Below are positions 53,059 to 63,200 of a stretch of DNA of 64,000 nt, one piece after another; position 1 is the stretch's first letter; each line of letters begins with the position of its first letter. Origin of the DNA: Planctomycetota bacterium (GTDB lineage: Bacteria; Planctomycetota; Planctomycetia; Planctomycetales; Planctomycetaceae); assembly GCA_014584345.1 (NCBI GenBank), contig JACTNB010000036.1, positions 1 through 64,000 of the forward strand, written 5' to 3'. The notes beneath the pieces were generated by a model. That model was given only the letters and a program-made list of their open reading frames with translations, was not told where the DNA came from and did not search any database. The translations under genes and the position numbers were made by a program.

Positions 53059-54762
53059 CTATAACTGAATGATGTCGACCGGGTTGAATTGCTGGATCCA
53101 GTTTTCCCGCAACACGATGCCGGGATGCTTGTACTGGTAATCCCCGGTCCCGACGCGCTGGACCTCGGTTGCGATATACTGTTCCCAGGCCCGGGCCGGA
53201 AGGCGCAGAAGTTGAGGCGGTGCGAGCACGGCTTCCTTGCGGCGGGCGCGCCAGAGGAAATTGATCCCGGCGAGTTGCTGATCGAGTTGATGCAGGAACA
53301 GCCGCGCCTGGTCTTCGTGGGGCATGTCGGTAATTTCGACGAGGAAATCGTAGCGGGGAGCTTCCCGTTCGAGACGTCGCGGCACGGCGGTGATCAGTCC
53401 CAGGGAAAGATTCATTTCCCGGGCGGCCCGGTGGGCCGATTCCAGGATCTGCCGCTCGGTGATTTTTTCCCCTTCGAGATCGCCGACACGCGTCCCCTTT
53501 TGCGTAAACTCCAACAGCGGGGCCTTGCCGACGAATCCGTTGCACTTAACGACATCTCCAATGCTGAAGCGATAATACCCCGCCGAGGTGGTCATCAACA
53601 GGTAGTATTCCTGGCCTTCGAGCAGTTCGTGGCCCTGCAGCACGGTTGGGGCGGTCGCCTGTATTTCATGCACCGGGATGTATTCATAGAAGCCGGACAC
53701 CAGGGAAGGGACCCCCTCGGGTCGATCGTCGGCAATCGGAATGGTGTGCCGCCCTTCGCTGGAAACCAGACCCATGTCGCGCAGGGGCGAGGGACCGAAA
53801 TAGTCGGCCAGGTAACGGGATTGATACCCTGCCGTCCCCCCCAGCCAGCAAGCAATCACGGGATTGGACCAGTAGTCGCGGGGGTAGAGCCGACCCGTCT
53901 CCGCAACAATCCGCTCCAACCGCTGGGCTCCCCGCGGATCCTTCCGGCTGATGCGATGCGCGATGGCGGCCCGAATCCCGGCCGGTATTTCCAGCGTGTC
54001 GGAAAGCGTGCCATCGCGAATATCGCGGATCAGCGATTCCTTGTGCTCGTCGCCGATTTCCGCGAGCCGTATCAGCGTGCCCGGGTTCATCAGGATAATC
54101 CAGCCGATGCGTTCCAGCATGCCAATCCGCAGGGCCGCGTAATATCGGGCCAGCGGATCCTTCACATCGTTCAAGTCGCTCGGGATGGCATAAAACGGGC
54201 GCAGCGCCGGATTCTGAATGCGGGCCAGCAACGCACTGACCATGCTGATGGAATACCCGCCCGGCGTACGCCCCATCTCCCAACTGCCCGCCATCTGCAG
54301 CATCCGCATGCCGATCCGGTCGGAATGATCCACAAAGTTCTTCAGCCCCCAGATGCCCCAGGCGGCTTTGTATTCCTTAAGCCAGACATTCGTGACGGGA
54401 TTCAGTTTCGGGGTGCCGCTGCTACCGGTGGTGATGGTGAATCGCAACAGCTTCTCGGACGCGGGGATCAGAGCCCCAGGCTTGCCCGCCGCCACCCGAT
54501 CGATATATGGCGCGAAGTAATCGTATTCCGATACTGGGACCTGACGCCGAAAATCCTCCAGGCTGCGAATCGTGGAGAACCCATGCTTGCGGCCGAAATC
54601 GGTCTCTTCGCACTTGCGAATTCGCGCCAACAACCAGTGTTGCTGCTGACGGTCGGCCTGCTGCATCTGCCGGTGAAAGCGACCATAGATGCGCGCGTGC
54701 AGCAACCTCAACCCCTGGCGGGCAACGAGCGGAAGAACTGATTGAGCGATGTAGGCATTCAT
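53059..54762 (-). CDS. GH3-family adenylating enzyme
   Basis: This encodes 567 aa. Plant GH3 proteins adenylate hormones and join them to amino acids; bacterial members are less studied. The P-loop-like ATP motif is FTITTGSSGTPKLNPV. Other conserved parts are NPVIACWLGGTAGYQSRYLADYFG, VSSEGRHTIPIADD, YEYIPV and TTSAGYYRFSIGDVVKCNGF, which form the acyl-adenylate core, then GEKITERQIL. The substrate is unknown. It converges on the GT2 gene with an 11-bp gap, and shares strand with the double-GNAT gene at 54862, a likely functional partner. No signal peptide. Confidence 0.88.
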   Translation of the reverse strand: MNAYIAQSVLPLVARQGLRLLHARIYGRFHRQMQQADRQQQHWLLARIRKCEETDFGRKHGFSTIRSLEDFRRQVPVSEYDYFAPYIDRVAAGKPGALIPASEKLLRFTITTGSSGTPKLNPVTNVWLKEYKAAWGIWGLKNFVDHSDRIGMRMLQMAGSWEMGRTPGGYSISMVSALLARIQNPALRPFYAIPSDLNDVKDPLARYYAALRIGMLERIGWIILMNPGTLIRLAEIGDEHKESLIRDIRDGTLSDTLEIPAGIRAAIAHRISRKDPRGAQRLERIVAETGRLYPRDYWSNPVIACWLGGTAGYQSRYLADYFGPSPLRDMGLVSSEGRHTIPIADDRPEGVPSLVSGFYEYIPVHEIQATAPTVLQGHELLEGQEYYLLMTTSAGYYRFSIGDVVKCNGFVGKAPLLEFTQKGTRVGDLEGEKITERQILESAHRAAREMNLSLGLITAVPRRLEREAPRYDFLVEITDMPHEDQARLFLHQLDQQLAGINFLWRARRKEAVLAPPQLLRLPARAWEQYIATEVQRVGTGDYQYKHPGIVLRENWIQQFNPVDIIQL

Positions 54763-54861
54763 GGCGCGGTGCGGCTGTTTGGCAAAAACATCTCTGTATC
54801 ACGAACTGACGAATGTACGACTCGAAAAACCGACCCATTCCGGCATATTTACGGGAATTCC

Positions 54862-55923
54862 TTAACGCCAGAGAAGCTGTAGCGGTAAATCCGGTTTTAC
54901 GGGGACAGGCTCGCCAGTCCATTGCAGCACCAGATGGGTTTCTGGACGGGTAGGAGACCAGCGAGTTTTCAACAGCGTGGAGAGCGGGACCTGCCCCAGG
55001 CTGGGGGTAAGGGCCAGAATCGCGCCTGCATCCCGCAGTTCGCGGAGCGCCCTGTTCACCAGCGCCACCCGTCCCCCGGGAGGCAATTCCTCCAGCGCAA
55101 ACAGATCGAAGATGCCAATCTGTTCCACGATCCCCCGGCCCAGAAAGGGCATCAAATGAAAGTTGACCAGTCCGCGAACTGCACCCTGTTCCTCGAAAAC
55201 CAGTGTACGGGACAACGGACTGCCCAGCAGTTGCCGCTGCAGGGTAGCGTTGGACCAGTCAATGGCCAGGGACATGTTTGTCGTCATCCGCTGTAGCAAA
55301 GCCAGACACATCGGCAGATCGGATGGGCGAAACGGACGAATCGCTGCGCCCCACTGGCCGGGGTCGGGAATGCCTGCCACCGGATAGGAAAGCAGTCCCA
55401 GAAAACCTTCGAAACGCTTCAAGTCCCAGCGGTGGAACCGCACGGGATCGAGCACCCGCGACCAGAAGCGAAGTTTGCGGAGAAACAGCTTGTTACGGTT
55501 GAGGGAATGCCCAGGCCGTTCCGCTTGAGAATGACGCGATCCGAAAAATCGATAACTGACGACCAGCCGACTACCCAGCGACTTCATCAATTCCACCCGG
55601 GCCTGATCGAGTCGCACCGCCAGATGGCGACCGCGATACGCGGGGTGAATGCTTAGCCAACTCCACAGGGAACCGGGTATCCGATGTTCGGGAGTCCGAT
55701 AATCGAGGGGCAGGCCCAGCAGCACACCGGCCAATTGATCGCCATCGTAGGCGGCAAGCATCCGCCGACGTGTCTCGGGGTGCTCCAACGGAAAATGCCA
55801 GCGCATGTATTCCGCCGACCAGACCGGGCAGGTCATCAGACCCGCGTAGGATTCCCTCCAGACCAAGCTGACAAATTCAGCCAGATGTTCCGCGTCCCCG
55901 CGATACTGGTCGATTTCGATCAT
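54862..55923 (-). CDS. GNAT-type protein with two acetyltransferase-like halves
   Basis: This encodes 353 aa from ATG 55923. A GTG at 55938, nearer a GGAGGAGG box, is an alternative that adds 5 residues. The first half has LWSWLSIHPAYRGRHLAVRLDQARVELMKSLG, a typical acetyl-CoA pyrophosphate loop region (R/Q-x-x-G/A). The second (from about 190) has GAAIRPFRPSDLPMCLALLQR and VALVNRALRELRDAGAILALTPS. The acceptor is unknown. It sits about 100 bp from the GH3-family gene on the same strand and could add to an amide or acyl product (inference). Confidence 0.75.
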   Translation of the reverse strand: MIEIDQYRGDAEHLAEFVSLVWRESYAGLMTCPVWSAEYMRWHFPLEHPETRRRMLAAYDGDQLAGVLLGLPLDYRTPEHRIPGSLWSWLSIHPAYRGRHLAVRLDQARVELMKSLGSRLVVSYRFFGSRHSQAERPGHSLNRNKLFLRKLRFWSRVLDPVRFHRWDLKRFEGFLGLLSYPVAGIPDPGQWGAAIRPFRPSDLPMCLALLQRMTTNMSLAIDWSNATLQRQLLGSPLSRTLVFEEQGAVRGLVNFHLMPFLGRGIVEQIGIFDLFALEELPPGGRVALVNRALRELRDAGAILALTPSLGQVPLSTLLKTRWSPTRPETHLVLQWTGEPVPVKPDLPLQLLWR

Positions 55924-55938
55924 CGGATGGACGCCCAC

Positions 55939-56339
55939 CCGTTCAACGCAGCCTCCTCCGAACCGTTCCCCCGCGCGACAGTTGTCAACGTTGCCATGCG
56001 CAAACCTTCTGGCTCAAGAGGAAATGGAACCTTGCCGCAGGGACGGACCGTGCGGAGTGACTCGTGATGCAAATTCTTCGTAGGTCATCGAAAGAACGGG
56101 GGAATCGCATGAGTGTATTTCCCCTTAAAAACTGGAAATTCTACCTACAAGGTGCCCCCAGCCCTCACCTTCCACGGCGGCAGTTGCCTGGCGAGCGGCC
56201 GTCGGGCATACTGCACACAGAGTCTTGCGGTTATCTCGGTTTGCCACCCGGCAACAACGCCTACCCATTCTGGAGGATTTGCCCGGTTGGACAATCTGGC
56301 TCTTTGTTCACAACACAAACCTGTAATGCGAGGGCAGCC
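55939..56339. other. Intergenic region between GNAT and glpK
   Basis: About 400 bp with probable divergent promoters. An A-rich stretch at 56120-56150 (CCTTAAAAACTGGAAATTC) is noted, but I see no convincing operator, repeat or RNA gene. The open frame from 56064 is a read-through of the glpK frame, not a likely start. Confidence 0.4.
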
Positions 56340-57827
56340 ATGTCGGAATTCATCCTGGCACTGGATCAGGGGACAACATCGAGCCGGGCCATTCTGTTTG
56401 ATCGGGAAGGCCGCCCGATCGGCCAGGAACAACAGGAATTTCGCCAGATATATCCCACGCCCGGGCATGTGGAACATAACCCGGCGGAACTGTGGGAATC
56501 GCAACTGACGGTGGCCCGCGATCTGCTGCGGCGGACCCGGACTCAACCCGAGCGGATTGCCGCCCTGGGGATCACGAATCAGCGGGAAACGGTGGTGCTG
56601 TGGGAACGCGAGACCGGCAAAACCATCGGGAACGCGATTGTCTGGCAGAGTCGGATATCGACGCCCATCTGCCAACGGCTTCGCGACTCCGGGGTGGAAC
56701 CGTTCGTGCGGGAACGGACGGGGCTGTTGCTGGATCCCTATTTTTCGGGCACCAAACTGACATGGTTGCTGGAGCAGGATTCCGAACTGCGCAGCCGGGC
56801 ACAACGGGGAGAGATCCTCTGCGGAACAATCGATTCCTATTTGATCTGGCAATTGACCGGGGGCCGGGAACATGTGACAGATGTCTCGAACGCATCCCGC
56901 ACGCTGCTGTTCGATATACATCAACAACAGTGGAATCCCGAATTGCTGCGGCTATTCGGCGTTCCCGAGCAAATGTTGCCCCGCGTGGTCGATTCCAGCG
57001 GCTGGATCGCCGAAACCGATCCACAGTGGTTTGGCCGGCCGATTCCGATCACGGGCGTTGCGGGAGATCAACAGGCGGCCACTTTTGGACAGATCTGTTT
57101 CGAGCCGGGGTTGGCCAAGAACACCTATGGCACGGGCTGTTTCATGCTGATGAACATTGGCGACCAGCCACGCCTTTCCGAACATGGGCTGCTGACAACC
57201 ATCGGCTGGCGGATCAACGGGCAAACGGTGTATTGTTTCGAAGGGGCCATTTTCATCGCCGGGGCGGCCATTCAATGGCTCCGCGACGGCTTGGGCCTGA
57301 TTGCCCATGCGAGTGAAAGCGAACAGTTGGCCGCTTCCGTCACCAGTACGGAGGGGGTCTATTTTGTGCCCGCATTTGTCGGGTTGGGGGCCCCGTACTG
57401 GGATGCATCGGCTCGGGGCCTGATGATTGGTCTGACACGTGGCACCACGAAAGCGCATCTGGCCCGGGCGGCCCTGGAGGCTATCGCCTATCAAACACGG
57501 GATGTGCTGGATGCCATGAAACGCGAATCGGGCATTGAGTTGTCCGCGTTGCGGGTCGATGGCGGAGCGACGGCCAACAACCTGCTGATGCAGTTTCAGG
57601 CCGATATCCTGGGAACCGCGGTGCATCGCCCCGTCACCCAGGAAACCACCGCCCTGGGTGCCGCCTATCTTGCGGGTCTGGGAATCGGCTTCTGGTCCAG
57701 CCAACAAGAAATCGCGACAAAATGGTCCCTGGATCGGGAATTCGTGCCCGGCATGGCCGAGGAACCTCGCGAGCAACTTTACCACCACTGGCAACGCGCG
57801 GTCGAGCGTTCCCGCCACTGGACCTAG
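56340..57827 (+). CDS. glpK: Glycerol kinase
   Basis: This encodes 495 aa, the family's usual length, making glycerol-3-phosphate. Motifs are FILALDQGTTSSRAILFDREG, ITNQRETVVLWERETG, IVWQSRI, KLTWLL, SYLIWQLTGG, GVAGDQQAATFGQ, and DGGATANNLLMQFQADILG in the C-terminal lobe. ATG 56340 has GAGGG just upstream and gives the family N-terminus; the longer frame from 56064 does not. It ends 77 bp before the minus-strand aldo/keto reductase gene. No glycerol facilitator gene is in view. The FAD oxidoreductase at 58870 may act on its product. Confidence 0.95.
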   Translation: MSEFILALDQGTTSSRAILFDREGRPIGQEQQEFRQIYPTPGHVEHNPAELWESQLTVARDLLRRTRTQPERIAALGITNQRETVVLWERETGKTIGNAIVWQSRISTPICQRLRDSGVEPFVRERTGLLLDPYFSGTKLTWLLEQDSELRSRAQRGEILCGTIDSYLIWQLTGGREHVTDVSNASRTLLFDIHQQQWNPELLRLFGVPEQMLPRVVDSSGWIAETDPQWFGRPIPITGVAGDQQAATFGQICFEPGLAKNTYGTGCFMLMNIGDQPRLSEHGLLTTIGWRINGQTVYCFEGAIFIAGAAIQWLRDGLGLIAHASESEQLAASVTSTEGVYFVPAFVGLGAPYWDASARGLMIGLTRGTTKAHLARAALEAIAYQTRDVLDAMKRESGIELSALRVDGGATANNLLMQFQADILGTAVHRPVTQETTALGAAYLAGLGIGFWSSQQEIATKWSLDREFVPGMAEEPREQLYHHWQRAVERSRHWT

Positions 57828-57847
57828 CCCGGATTTCTCACTCGGGT

Positions 57848-57894
57848 CAATAAATCAGGCTTCCTGACTGCGACGAACTAGCCGCGCCCGTCAC
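57848..57894. repeat. Dispersed repeat family B, copy 3 (partial)
   Basis: CAATAAATCAGG, then GAACTAGCCGCGCCCGT are the same as the reverse complement of 44714-44760, with a divergent stretch between. Only one end is present. It lies in the short gap between glpK and the aldo/keto reductase gene. Confidence 0.75.
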
Positions 57895-57903
57895 GGGGAC
57901 GGT

Positions 57904-58680
57904 TCATGCCGCGAAATCCTGAAACAAGGTCTCGGCGACGTGACAATTCGTGCGAAAATGTTCCAGGCTCAGGCCACCGATCACCAGGCTGTCCACATGC
58001 GGATTTCCCAGCACGAAGCGGATGGCCTCGGGGGCGGCTAAATGTCCGGAAGCCAGCCCCTTTTTGACGATCACCCCCACGCCACGCCGGGCCGCTTCGG
58101 TGATCACCTCGGCATGGCTGGTATCGCCGATGTGATACTCCACCATGATGGCATCGGCCCAGTTCAACGCCAGGCGGGCTCCCTCGATTTGCTTCCCCGA
58201 AAACCCGATCGCACGAATCATCCCTTGCTGCTTCAGTTCGAGCAAAGTTTCGACTACGTCCGTGTGTGTCTGAATGTATTCATCGCGACCGTTGGAATGC
58301 ACGAAAACCATGTCGAGATAATCCGTCCGCAGACGCTGCAGGCTGCGAGTCAGGCTCAACCGCGTGCCCGCGGCGGAATAGTCGTATTCGGAACTTCCTT
58401 CCTCGAAGTTCTCGCCCGTCTTTGTGGACAATACAAATTCCGCCCGGCGGCCGGCCAGGGCCCTGCCTATGCGTTCCTCGCTCATGCCGTATGCTGGTGC
58501 CGTATCGATGAAACGCACCCCCAGGTCAAGCACGCCGTGCAATAGAGCATGGACATCGCGATCGTCTGGCAACGAATACCCCTGGGGATACTTGATCTGC
58601 TCGTTTCGACCAATCTTGAACGCCCCGAAGCCGATGGGGGTAATGTTCAGGCCACATTTTTTCAGTTTGATGGTCTGCAT
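57904..58680 (-). CDS. Aldo/keto reductase family protein
   Basis: This encodes 258 aa, an NADPH-dependent (beta/alpha)8-barrel. The catalytic tetrad is visible: Asp and Tyr in GVRFIDTAPAYGMSEERIG, Lys in VLSTKTGE and His in MVFVHSNG. GVGVIVKKGLASGHL and VLGNPHVDSLVIGGLSLEH make the cofactor side. The length is at the short end for AKRs. The substrate is unknown; location between glpK and an FAD oxidoreductase hints at glycerol or hydroxy-acid metabolism but orientation is opposite to glpK. GGAGAAG supports the start. Confidence 0.87.
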   Translation of the reverse strand: MQTIKLKKCGLNITPIGFGAFKIGRNEQIKYPQGYSLPDDRDVHALLHGVLDLGVRFIDTAPAYGMSEERIGRALAGRRAEFVLSTKTGENFEEGSSEYDYSAAGTRLSLTRSLQRLRTDYLDMVFVHSNGRDEYIQTHTDVVETLLELKQQGMIRAIGFSGKQIEGARLALNWADAIMVEYHIGDTSHAEVITEAARRGVGVIVKKGLASGHLAAPEAIRFVLGNPHVDSLVIGGLSLEHFRTNCHVAETLFQDFAA

Positions 58681-58869
58681 GAGCTACTTCTCCAGAGGTT
58701 CCCTGGTAGCAGGGACATTTCCTGCCTGCCCTGTGCCCTTAAAGGTATTCTCGTTATCCACACTTTGCCGGTTTCGTCCGAACTAGACCGTGTCTCGTTT
58801 TGCTGGAGCTACTGGCGTTCCGCCACAACTAGAACTTCGGGGGAAACACTGGCTCTCCAGGAATTCAAT

Positions 58870-60114
58870 TCATGCCGCAAGGGGTTCCGAGGCCGGGGGC
58901 TCGGCGACCAGTCCCGATTTTTCCCAGCGATACCAGGTGGTCACTTCCTCCCAAGGCGACCGGGCAACCGGGGGGCGCTCCCAACCGGAAAGCTCCGCGA
59001 CCCAGTCCGCCGGGTCCGTGGGAGTGATACCCAGTTCCTGTTTCAGCATTTGTTCGAGCAACTCCGCCACACGCGGTGCAAAGGCCAGTTTGGTTGGCCA
59101 GCAGGTGACGGTCCTCCCCTCGCGGAGCAGTTGAGGCGTATCGGGACGCAGCCCCAGGCCACTTTTTCGTTCCGCCCGATCGATTTCATAAGAAGCAAAT
59201 CGGACCGAGGCCAGATCGATCGCGGGCAACGTCGCTCGCACTTCCGCCACGGCTCGCTGCAAACACTCCTGTTCCGATTGCCCTGCCCCCTGCTCCGCCA
59301 GTTGGCCTCCCAACTGCCACACGGTTTCCTCGCGCGACAGCACTTCCGATGTTACCGTCAACCGAGTTTTGGCCCCGTCGATACAATGTCCCTGAAACAC
59401 CGGCAAAGGTCCACGCATCAGCACCATCCGCAACGGACGCCGCTGCATCGATTGTTCGTGCCCCGCTTGACGCGAAAGCAGGGCATTGCCCGCCCCTGCC
59501 GTCAGAATCACGCAACGGGCCCGCAGCCGCAGGCTGCTATCTCCGTTACGCAACCGCACTTCCGCCCCGTCCGCCGATGTCGAGGTCCATTCCATTCCCT
59601 GCTCGGCATCAATTTTTAGCAACCACGGGGCATTGCGTTCCAGAAAACATTCCAGCAAGGAAGCCGGTGAGAGCACCTGTTCGTCGAGTCGAAAGACCTG
59701 TCCGGGAGTCCCTTGCAGTATCTCGGGACGCTGTGCCTCCGAGAGGGGACGCGGCTTCACTTGCAAGTTAAGCTGCGCGCCCAGCATCCCTGCCTGGGAG
59801 GCCAGGGTCGAGGTTTGCCATAAATGGCAGGAGTGACCGCGGATCAGCGTACGGGAGAGGTTCGGCTCGCGTTGCCCGCTCAGACATTCACGCCAGACGA
59901 GCGGCATTTCGCGAATCTCGCGCGCAGAGGGGGTCAGCATCCCGCGCAGCGAATATTTCAGACCCCCGTGGATGATTCCCTGCGAGGATATGGTCTGGCC
60001 GGTTCCCAGCGCGCGGTTTTCCGCCAGCAACACGCGAAAGCCCTGACGCCGTAAATGATCCAGCGTCCACAACCCGGCGATTCCCCCGCCGAGAAGGAGT
60101 GCGTCCACTTCCAT
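58870..60114 (-). CDS. FAD-dependent oxidoreductase (DAO family)
   Basis: This encodes 414 aa. The FAD loop is VDALLLGGGIAGLWTLDHLRRQGFRVLLAEN at 3-33, followed by GTGQTISSQGIIHGGLKYSL, a stretch typical of glycerol-3-phosphate dehydrogenase and L-2-hydroxyglutarate oxidase-like enzymes. A second FAD strand is RARCVILTAGAGNALLSRQAG (about 200). The C-terminal part is not clearly GlpD. Proximity to glpK makes glycerol-3-phosphate or a related hydroxy acid a possible substrate (inference). It shares strand with the aldo/keto reductase gene, 189 bp apart. AGGGA precedes the start. Confidence 0.82.
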   Translation of the reverse strand: MEVDALLLGGGIAGLWTLDHLRRQGFRVLLAENRALGTGQTISSQGIIHGGLKYSLRGMLTPSAREIREMPLVWRECLSGQREPNLSRTLIRGHSCHLWQTSTLASQAGMLGAQLNLQVKPRPLSEAQRPEILQGTPGQVFRLDEQVLSPASLLECFLERNAPWLLKIDAEQGMEWTSTSADGAEVRLRNGDSSLRLRARCVILTAGAGNALLSRQAGHEQSMQRRPLRMVLMRGPLPVFQGHCIDGAKTRLTVTSEVLSREETVWQLGGQLAEQGAGQSEQECLQRAVAEVRATLPAIDLASVRFASYEIDRAERKSGLGLRPDTPQLLREGRTVTCWPTKLAFAPRVAELLEQMLKQELGITPTDPADWVAELSGWERPPVARSPWEEVTTWYRWEKSGLVAEPPASEPLAA

Positions 60115-60286
60115 GTTCGTCCCTGCTTCCCTGTCTGGTCATGCCCGCCAGTTCACGGCGGGAACTCTCCCTTGGCATCGGATCTCCGCAACCCTGCTGT
60201 CCGATGCCTCAATGCGGTAGAGTAACGCGTTGGCACTCTTTGAATCCAGTGAAATTTCGCAAATTCATGGTTTCTTGATGTTCCAC

Positions 60287-63200
60287 TTACTCGCGATCCG
60301 CGATCCCCAGCTTGAATTCCTCCGAATTGGTCCGTAATTCGGGGGCGTACATCGCCTGACCGACCGCGGGCAAGGCCGAAAAGCGTCCCGGAATCTCCGC
60401 TCGCAGACGATAACTCAGGCTGCTGGTCCCTCGCTGCAAGGTCCGCATGAAGAACGCCACCCGTTCGTCCCGGAATTCCACGTAGGCGCCGTTCGCTTCG
60501 GGCAGATAGCCACTCCTCACATCCACCGGTTCGTTGCCGGCCGCCTTGAAGTCTTCCAGAACGATATATTCGTAATCGTTCTTGCTGTCGATCCCCAACT
60601 CGATCTCCAACAGGTCTCCACTGGTCACTTCATCCCCCGTCCGCAGTTCCACGCGATCGTATTTCAGCGTCTGCTGATCGATCACCTGGCCCCGGGAACC
60701 TGCCACCTGCGTTTGCTCCTCCTTGCGCTGCACCAGCTTGTAAACCTTCCGGCGAATCTTCAGCTCCAGCCCCGTCGCCGCGATCGGATCTTCCAGCGTG
60801 AAGTTCGTCAGGTAACCGTTCCAATACAGCGGGCCCTTGCCGACCTTGCGGAATTCCACCGTGTGTTCTCCGGTTCCGAGTTCGTCCCCTTCCAGCACCA
60901 GCGTACCGTCGAAAGAGAACAGGTTATCCTGATTGATCGTCACGGTTTTCCGCACGGCTCCATCCACCAGCACTTCCAGAGTGAAATCGGGCCGATCCTC
61001 ACCCGAGGCCTGCAAGTATTCCGCCATGGCTTCGATGCACAACGCCGTGTCTCGCGTACTGTTCCAGTACGTGGAATGCTTGCGATTGTTGAGCAGGTAT
61101 TTCACCAGCCGGGGAGCCTGCTTCCCCTGGGGCGCGGTTTTCGCAAGCAGCTTCAGGTAATACGCGTTCGCTTCGATTTCATTGCCATGCCAGTACCACC
61201 AGGCATAACCGGCGGGCAGTTTCAGATAGGCGGTTTCGTTTTCCAGATCCTCCACGAAATACTGCTCAAGATTGCGCAGCACCATGTCGAGCCGAGCGGC
61301 TGCATTCCGCTTGTGCAACGCCAGGCCGAACATGGACAAGGAATACACCGACAACTTCGTGCGGTCTCGTTCCAGGTAATCCTGCATCGCCTGGTTCTCG
61401 AGTTCCGCATCGACCAGCACCATGTAAACCAGGGCATCCAGATTATCCACCTGCCGCCGATAGGGCTGCTCCGGTTCCTTGGCTTCGCCCCGCTTCAGCA
61501 GGCGAACCTGCTCGCTCTGGTATTTTTCCAGCCATTTCACGCCCCGTTCCAGCATCCCCTCGGGCAACGGCAGTCCATTCGCGACCGCAATCTGCAAGCC
61601 GTGCACCACGGTCGCCGTCGTATGCGGATACGAGCGTTCGTAGGGACCGGAAAACCAGCCCCAGCCCCCATCGTTCAGTTGCATGTCGGCCAGTTTCTTG
61701 AGATTCGTCTTGACAATCTCCTCCATCACCGCGGTATCGAAGACCGGATTGATTTCGAAGCGCTGCCATTGCCGTGCCCGCTCGGCTGGATCCCCGATTT
61801 CCTGGGCATTCAGATTTGTCTGCCACTGCTTGATCTGCTCCAGATTCACGTTCATCCGCCGGAGCACATTCTGCGTGATCACGCTCGGGAGAAACCGGTT
61901 CAGGGTCTGTTCCGTGCAGCCGTAGGGATAATCGATCATGTAGGGCAAGGCGTCGACCATGGCTCCCGCCAGGGTGGGAGAGTAACGAATCTCCAGCCGG
62001 GTTTGTTCGGGACGGCGTTCGGCGGGAACTCGCACGACAAACGTGCCCACGGGATCGTCTGCCCGCAAGACGCCCGTGTACGATTCCAGTTTCAGCATGC
62101 CGTGCACATACACGGGAAATTTCATCTGCATGGCGTCGGAATCGGCATCCGTCAACGCCTTCACGGTGATGATCGCTTCTCCCTCGCGCACGGCCCGAAC
62201 TTTCCAGTCGATCCGGAGTTCGCCATTGGCGTCGATCCTCGCAGTGCGCTGCAGTGCATCCAGCGGTTCCAGCGCGTCCCCTTCGAGCACGAGTTCCACG
62301 CGGGCTTCCTTGGACTCCGCCAGATAGTTATGCACATTCGCGGACAGGATCACTTCGTCCTTTTCCACGAAGAACCGGGGCGCTTGCAGACGCACGAGCA
62401 CGTCCTTCGACGTCACCGCCGACGCCTCTCCTTCCCCCACCCGGGTTCCCGTACCGATGGACCAGGCCTTGAGCTTCCAGCCAGTCAGATTTTCGGGCAT
62501 GGGGAACGTCACTTTCGCCACCCCCTGGACATCGGGAGTAATCAACGCGTTCCAGTAGGCAGTATCGGCGAATTCCTTGCGGATCGTCGGCTCGACCAAG
62601 CCTGCCCCCTCGCCAAGGCCCCCCTCGGCCAGCGGATCCGCCAAACCATCGGCATCCACCGCGGCCGCCATGGGAAAGGCCGCCGCCCCATCCATTTCCA
62701 TTGGCGCGGATTCCGGAGCCATGCTCAAGGCCACTCCCCGCCGCTCCTTCATTTCGAACCCCAACCCGCCGCCGAATCCTCCTCCCGAGCCTTCAAACGT
62801 GTCCGCTGCCAGATGCCCGAACACCCCCAGGTGCTGCATCCCGAGTTCTCCCTTCTTCAGCAGGATGCCGAAATATCGGTGCAGACTGGTTTCAAAACTC
62901 GGATAATGCGACCGCCGGAACTGCCAGAAGAATTCGCGAATTTCCGGCACGTTGCTCCCGCCGGAGATGTATTCCACGCTGCGATCGTACACGGTGAGCA
63001 CGCTCGACCCCTGAATCGGTTTCCCTTCCAGATCGGTCAGCTTGATTTCAACTTCCGCCTCCTGCCCCGGCAAATACCGCTCCGCGGAGGGTTCCACCGA
63101 CACATTGATCACCCGCTGTTCCGGCGGGACGGGGATATCCTTCAACTGCTGGACCACTCGCGCATCGGTAATGGTGATGGCTTCCACGAAGAAGTTCGGC

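Noticed and set aside
53089..54741. Long plus-strand frame opposite the GH3-family gene
   Set aside because: Antisense shadow; the minus-strand product has the full family motif set.
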